From Patagioenas fasciata (Eukaryota; Chordata; Aves; Columbiformes; Columbidae): a stretch of DNA of 64,000 bases. The translations under genes were made by a program, and so were the position numbers. Positions 59,926-64,000 of this stretch are shown piece after piece. Numbering within the stretch: position 1 is the stretch's first letter; each line of letters opens with the position of its first letter. The stretch lies in NCBI RefSeq assembly GCF_037038585.1, contig NC_092520.1, positions 150,349,104 through 150,413,103 of the forward strand, given 5' to 3'. Below the pieces are notes generated by a model. It was given only the letters and a program-made list of their open reading frames with translations, did no database searches and had not been told where the DNA came from.

Positions 59926-61974
59926 GCCAGTCCTCAGCTCCATTTCAAGGGATCCTAGAGAGCACTGGCACTTTAGCAAGTCAGCTGGCAACTTCACTGT
60001 GTTTTGTTTAGAATGGTTCACATTCTTCCATCTAATTCCCACACTGAAAAATTCCAGCTTCCTATTTTCCCCAAGCTGTCCCAGCAAGATGTATCGAATA
60101 TGCAGATGTGATGGCACACACTCACACACGTGCTTTTCCTGAAGCAACTCCTCAAAGTTTGTTCTGGATGTTTGTTTTACTCTGGTTCCTCTAATCCCCA
60201 AAGTGACATTAAACAGATTTTTTTGTTTAACCTTTGTATGAAACACTCTCTCTCCCTTTATTTGTAAGGATATGCGGTTTTAGTTACATTTCGTTATATT
60301 CCCTTGTGCATGGAGGAGACCCTGTTTAAATGAAAACATATTATAATTATTACATACCATGCACGAATGTCTTCTCAGACATCTCCCGTACATGCCTTCC
60401 CTATAACATATTTTTGAATGTGCACGTCACTGTATTTTCAAACCCATTCAAGTAATAAATAACTGCTTTCACTCTGTGACTGTTCAGCAATATGAGGGTT
60501 GTTCACTCAAAGTCTTGGAAATACATCTTAAAGGCAGCTGAAGTTGTGACTGAGAGCAGGAATAGGAGCTTGGAGGCTTGGTACCCTGTTTCTTAGTGAT
60601 GAATCCCTCAGTACAAAACTGGCACTGGACTTGACCAAAGAACTGCATGCTGTCAGCATGAGTGAAGTAAAGACAATGAAAAATCTGGCTTCTGCTTCAA
60701 GTGAGGAAGTTGTTTTGCTGGAACAGCATAAATCCTTAATAGGATTTCTTGCTTTTCCTGCAATATAGAGACTCAGGCAACTCCTTCTCTCCTCCTACAC
60801 CCTGCCGACTACAGGGGTGGGTGCATGTATCCTCATCCACCAGCTTTCTGTGGTCCCCACCTGCAAACACATGTACAAGAGTAACGCTTTTATGCAACAC
60901 AGCATGCTTCCCTCACCTGCAAGACAAGCAGTCCTTACTTCCTCTACAAATACACCATGTTTTTGCAGGACAAACACATTTTTCACTGCTAGAACATTGT
61001 ATTTGTCAAAAAAAGCCTAGATTGCATTCCAGATGTACAGCAGTTCCACATACAGAAGTTCCCTAGTCCCGTCTAGTCAACATATTCAGTAACATATTGC
61101 CAGGGTGAATAAATATGTTTAAGATAATGGGGAAAAAAATTCTCTTCTACTGTAAACGTCCTTTTGAATGACAGCATAAAATAGATAATTTTAATATTTT
61201 AATTTTCTCTGTTTGAGTGGCAATTTGAAGAACTTAACCCATTGGATTTCTCCCATTGGATACATGTTTTACCTTTCGCTTCAAGGGAAGAATAAACATA
61301 CTTCTTTCTTTGAAAGAAAGCTGTCTCCTATAGACTGTTCTCTTGTGTTTGGTAAGTTCTGTATGAGGTATTACTGTGGACATGAACTGCACTTACATGT
61401 TTTCACTGGAGGATCTTTAAATGCATTAGAGCCTGTAATGTATCACAGCATCCACGAGCAAGATCGTAATACCAGTCCTGAAATAAAATTACCTCCTCTT
61501 GGCAGTTGAAAAAAATTAATTTCAAAGTCTCAGTTAGTAATAACCAAAACAAGACAGCTAAGCAAATCAGCAGCAGTGCTGGGCAGTCCCGACCTGAGCC
61601 CTTGCTGTAGTCAGCAGACACAGGGTCAGATCCCCACCTTGCCTAGATCAGCAGAGCTCCAGACGAAGTCACCTCAGTGAGGACTGTTTGTGCCAAATCG
61701 CTGGCTCTGTACGTGCTCCTTGCTGTAAATGCCAGCACAGTGCAATTTAAGTGCCATGCATTATATGGCTAGAGAGTACCATTAGCATAAAGGTGTGATG
61801 TAGCCTCAGTGTGACCCGGCACTGGAGGCTGGCTGGCCCTGCAGGGGTCCTAACCTCATGTCCTCCCTGTGCCCCTGGGGAAAGTTTGGCCACAGAAGGG
61901 GATTTTAGCTTCTGTCTTCCAAGCTCTGCTGCTTCTGAAGATCCTTAATAGGGAAGACACCTTTCCCTTTGATA
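59926..61974. other. Non-coding, no gene found
   Basis: AT-rich, with no exon, RNA gene or repeat family that I can support. Confidence 0.65.
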
Positions 61975-62327
61975 AATTGAGACCTTATTGCAGCCTTTCA
62001 GTACTTAAAAGGGACCTATAAGAAAAATGGGGACAGACTTTTTAGCAGGGCCTGTTGTGATAGGACAAGAGGTAATGATTTTAAACTAAAAGAGTGCAGA
62101 TTCTGGCTGGATGTGAGGAATACATTTTTTACAATCAATACGCTAAAACACTGGCCCAGGTTGCCCAGAGAGGTGGTAGATGCCCCATCCCTGGAGACAT
62201 TCAAGGGCGGGCTGGACGGGGCTCTGAGCAACCTGATCTAGTTGAAGATGTCCCTGCTCATGGCAGGGGATTGTACTGGATGAACTTTGACGGTCCCTTC
62301 CAATCCAGACTATTCTATGATTCTATG
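61975..62327 (+). mobile_element. CR1 LINE, 5'-truncated 3' end
   Basis: This is the 3' end of a chicken-repeat-1 retrotransposon in sense orientation. It carries the recognisable blocks GACCTTATTGCAGCC, AGCAGGGCCTGTTG, CAGGTTGCCCAGAGAGGTGG, the ACCTGATCTAGTTGAAGATG block, and the terminal ATTCTATGATTCTATG repeat that replaces a poly(A) tail in avian CR1. It is the best preserved repeat in the window, hence probably the youngest. Stop codons and truncation show that it is inactive. It contains only the C-terminal tail and 3' UTR region, with no reverse-transcriptase motifs. Confidence 0.93.
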
Positions 62328-64000
62328 TATCCATACATGGATTTTCACTGGGGATGAGAATCATCCAGTAGTAACTTGTTTCCTTCTGAGACCTGGTGAC
62401 AGTATCACACCATCTGATGCTGTAGGTGTATGATCGTTCAAAGATGACATCAACCCACATTGCGTCAAAATAAGCAGTCCTGCCCCCCCTCAGCTCTCGA
62501 TAGCAAACTGGATTGAAAAACTGGTTGGCATTAGAAGTCAAAATATCCAAGTGCTTTTCGGAAGTTTGCAGGATCGTAACCACTTGAATTGGGTACCCTT
62601 ATCCAGCCCAGCCACACGTTCTGCAGGAACCATGACTTTTAAATATGTATTTGAAGGGCTGCAAAATGTGCGGTCTCAGAACAGCTTAGGGCCAGATTCT
62701 CCAGTGTCCATCATTCATGGCCTTGTACACTGCTTTCTCAGTAAATGAGGTGTTAGATAAGCACCTACATTTTCCAGATAATTTAACCCCTTAGAGTTTT
62801 GCTTTTGGTGGTTACAACATTTTTCATGTCAAAAGCAGGAAAGGGAAAGCTCAGTTTTCCACAGGCACCTCTGAAATCCGATTCCTCGTTTTGAAGCCTA
62901 GGTGTGGGCTGAGCTCTTTGGAGGATAAAGTCCCCACTGGTGAAGTGCAGGATGTGTTCAGAAACCCTTGTGATGGGTGGAAAGACAGTCTGGTGTTGGG
63001 GTAATGCAAGTTTTGACTTTCGTTAGCCGTGCTGGGCCAGCAGAGCTGTGGGAGGAGAAGATGCATGCTGTTCTAGTGTCTGTACCACCAGCAAAAATGT
63101 TAAATTACAGTTCATGTTGAGGAGGGAAGCAGGAAAAAAGCATAGCTTTTTTTGGAAGGCTTTTGGATAGCTTTGGCAGTTAAAATATCTATATAATCTG
63201 CTTTCAAAACTGAGTGAAATTCAAAGTCATTGAAAAGGAATAAATTTGACTAAAGCGTGATAGCAATTTCAGTTACTTTTCCAGTTCTTTTTTCTTTCTG
63301 CTCAGGGAAGGATTTGCAAAGCACCAAATACTAGTTGCTACGCTGGAAACCTCATGTGTTCCAAAGCAGGTAATTTTACACAGGGGCATCTTTCAAATCA
63401 ATGCTTTGTTACTAATTTATTAAGTCTTAGATGTTTAAATTATTATTTATTTTACTATCACGTTCTCGCACTTTGGCCCTTGCCCTGGCAACACAGGGGC
63501 TTTGGCAGCAATATTGGGTTTAAGTAGTTCCTGTCCAAGAAGCTGATGTTCACCCTCTGTGCAGTTATGCCCCCGGCCTGTGACAGCGAGCTGTGAAATT
63601 GGCCAGGGAATGGATCCACACTGAAAAAACCTCCCAGGAACGCAACTTTTGTTGAAGTGCTGGTGCGGCTCCATGCAAATTTAACTCAGGTGAGGGTGGT
63701 ATTGCTCCGGTTCAGCCCCCTCTGGCCATGCGTTTCTAAGTCTCATTTTGAATCTTTTAAAACTCCTTATATCGTATTTTTTTAAGTGCTTATTATCATC
63801 AAGGGGCTGAGTGCACCTTGAAGGAGCAGTGTCCTGTAGCACAGAGCTGGGATGAGCCCCCCAGGGTGGGAGAGAGCCAGCAGAACCATATTGTCAGGCT
63901 CTGGCATCCTGAGCCTTAAGGGACGAGCTGGCATATAAACAAGTGGCCGTGAGCTGACCATGAATAAATTTAGACTGGAAGTTAGCCAAAGAGTAGCAGC
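62328..64000. other. Non-coding, no gene found
   Basis: The minus-strand frame at 62,323-62,583 (86 codons) is rich in aromatic residues but unlike any family I know. The rest is AT-rich with no recognisable feature up to the window end. Confidence 0.6.

Noticed and set aside
62094-62357. 87-codon plus-strand frame
   Set aside because: It is an accidental frame through the CR1 3' end.
1-64000. CRISPR arrays, operons, ribosome-binding sites, tRNA and rRNA genes
   Set aside because: None was seen. The CR1 elements, CpG islands and spliced-type sites show a vertebrate genome, and no A/B-box pair with a cloverleaf was found.

Overview
The window looks like vertebrate, most likely avian, nuclear DNA. 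The evidence is CR1-type LINE 3' ends on both strands, one closing with the ATTCTATG octamer repeat typical of bird CR1 copies, together with GC-rich CpG islands in otherwise AT-rich, stop-dense DNA. It contains one protein-coding gene I can name: FBXL14, the substrate-recognition subunit of an SCF ubiquitin ligase. It lies on the minus strand, with its coding sequence at 49,950-51,152 in one uninterrupted 400-codon exon.

Layout. Positions 1-14,870 are non-coding, with low-complexity stretches and a 212-base pure-purine tract (8,589-8,800). A CpG island with no recognisable coding exon spans about 14,870-16,130 and is followed by a degenerate 20-bp tandem repeat (16,233-16,394). Positions 16,395-42,400 are non-coding and carry CR1 copies of different ages (18.8, 19.8, 38.4 and 41.9 kb) and remnants of ancient MIR-like interspersed repeats (10.1, 34.6 and 37.0 kb). 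A second small CpG island (42,410-42,720) holds a perfect 17-bp inverted repeat, a duplicated arm and a 19-bp triplet repeat. A 209-bp MITE with TA target-site duplications lies at 45,511-45,723, and a GC-rich cluster of OCT, SOX and FOX motifs lies at 46,490-46,860.

The FBXL14 transcription unit then runs leftward: CpG-island promoter (to about 52,150), coding exon, and a 3' UTR of about 2.0-2.3 kb with two candidate poly(A) signals (47,967 and 47,667). Positions 52,200-64,000 are again non-coding, with old repeats, a young-looking CR1 (61.98-62.33 kb), and one short minus-strand reading frame resembling a GPCR seventh transmembrane helix (57.3 kb).

Context from general knowledge: in mammals FBXL14 lies between ERC1 and WNT5B, and a long WNT5B isoform starts upstream and spans FBXL14. 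I see no ERC1 or WNT5B coding exon here. The orphan CpG islands could be upstream promoters or 5' exons of a neighbour such as WNT5B, but that is inference. Repeat names rest on remembered consensus patterns, not on a search.
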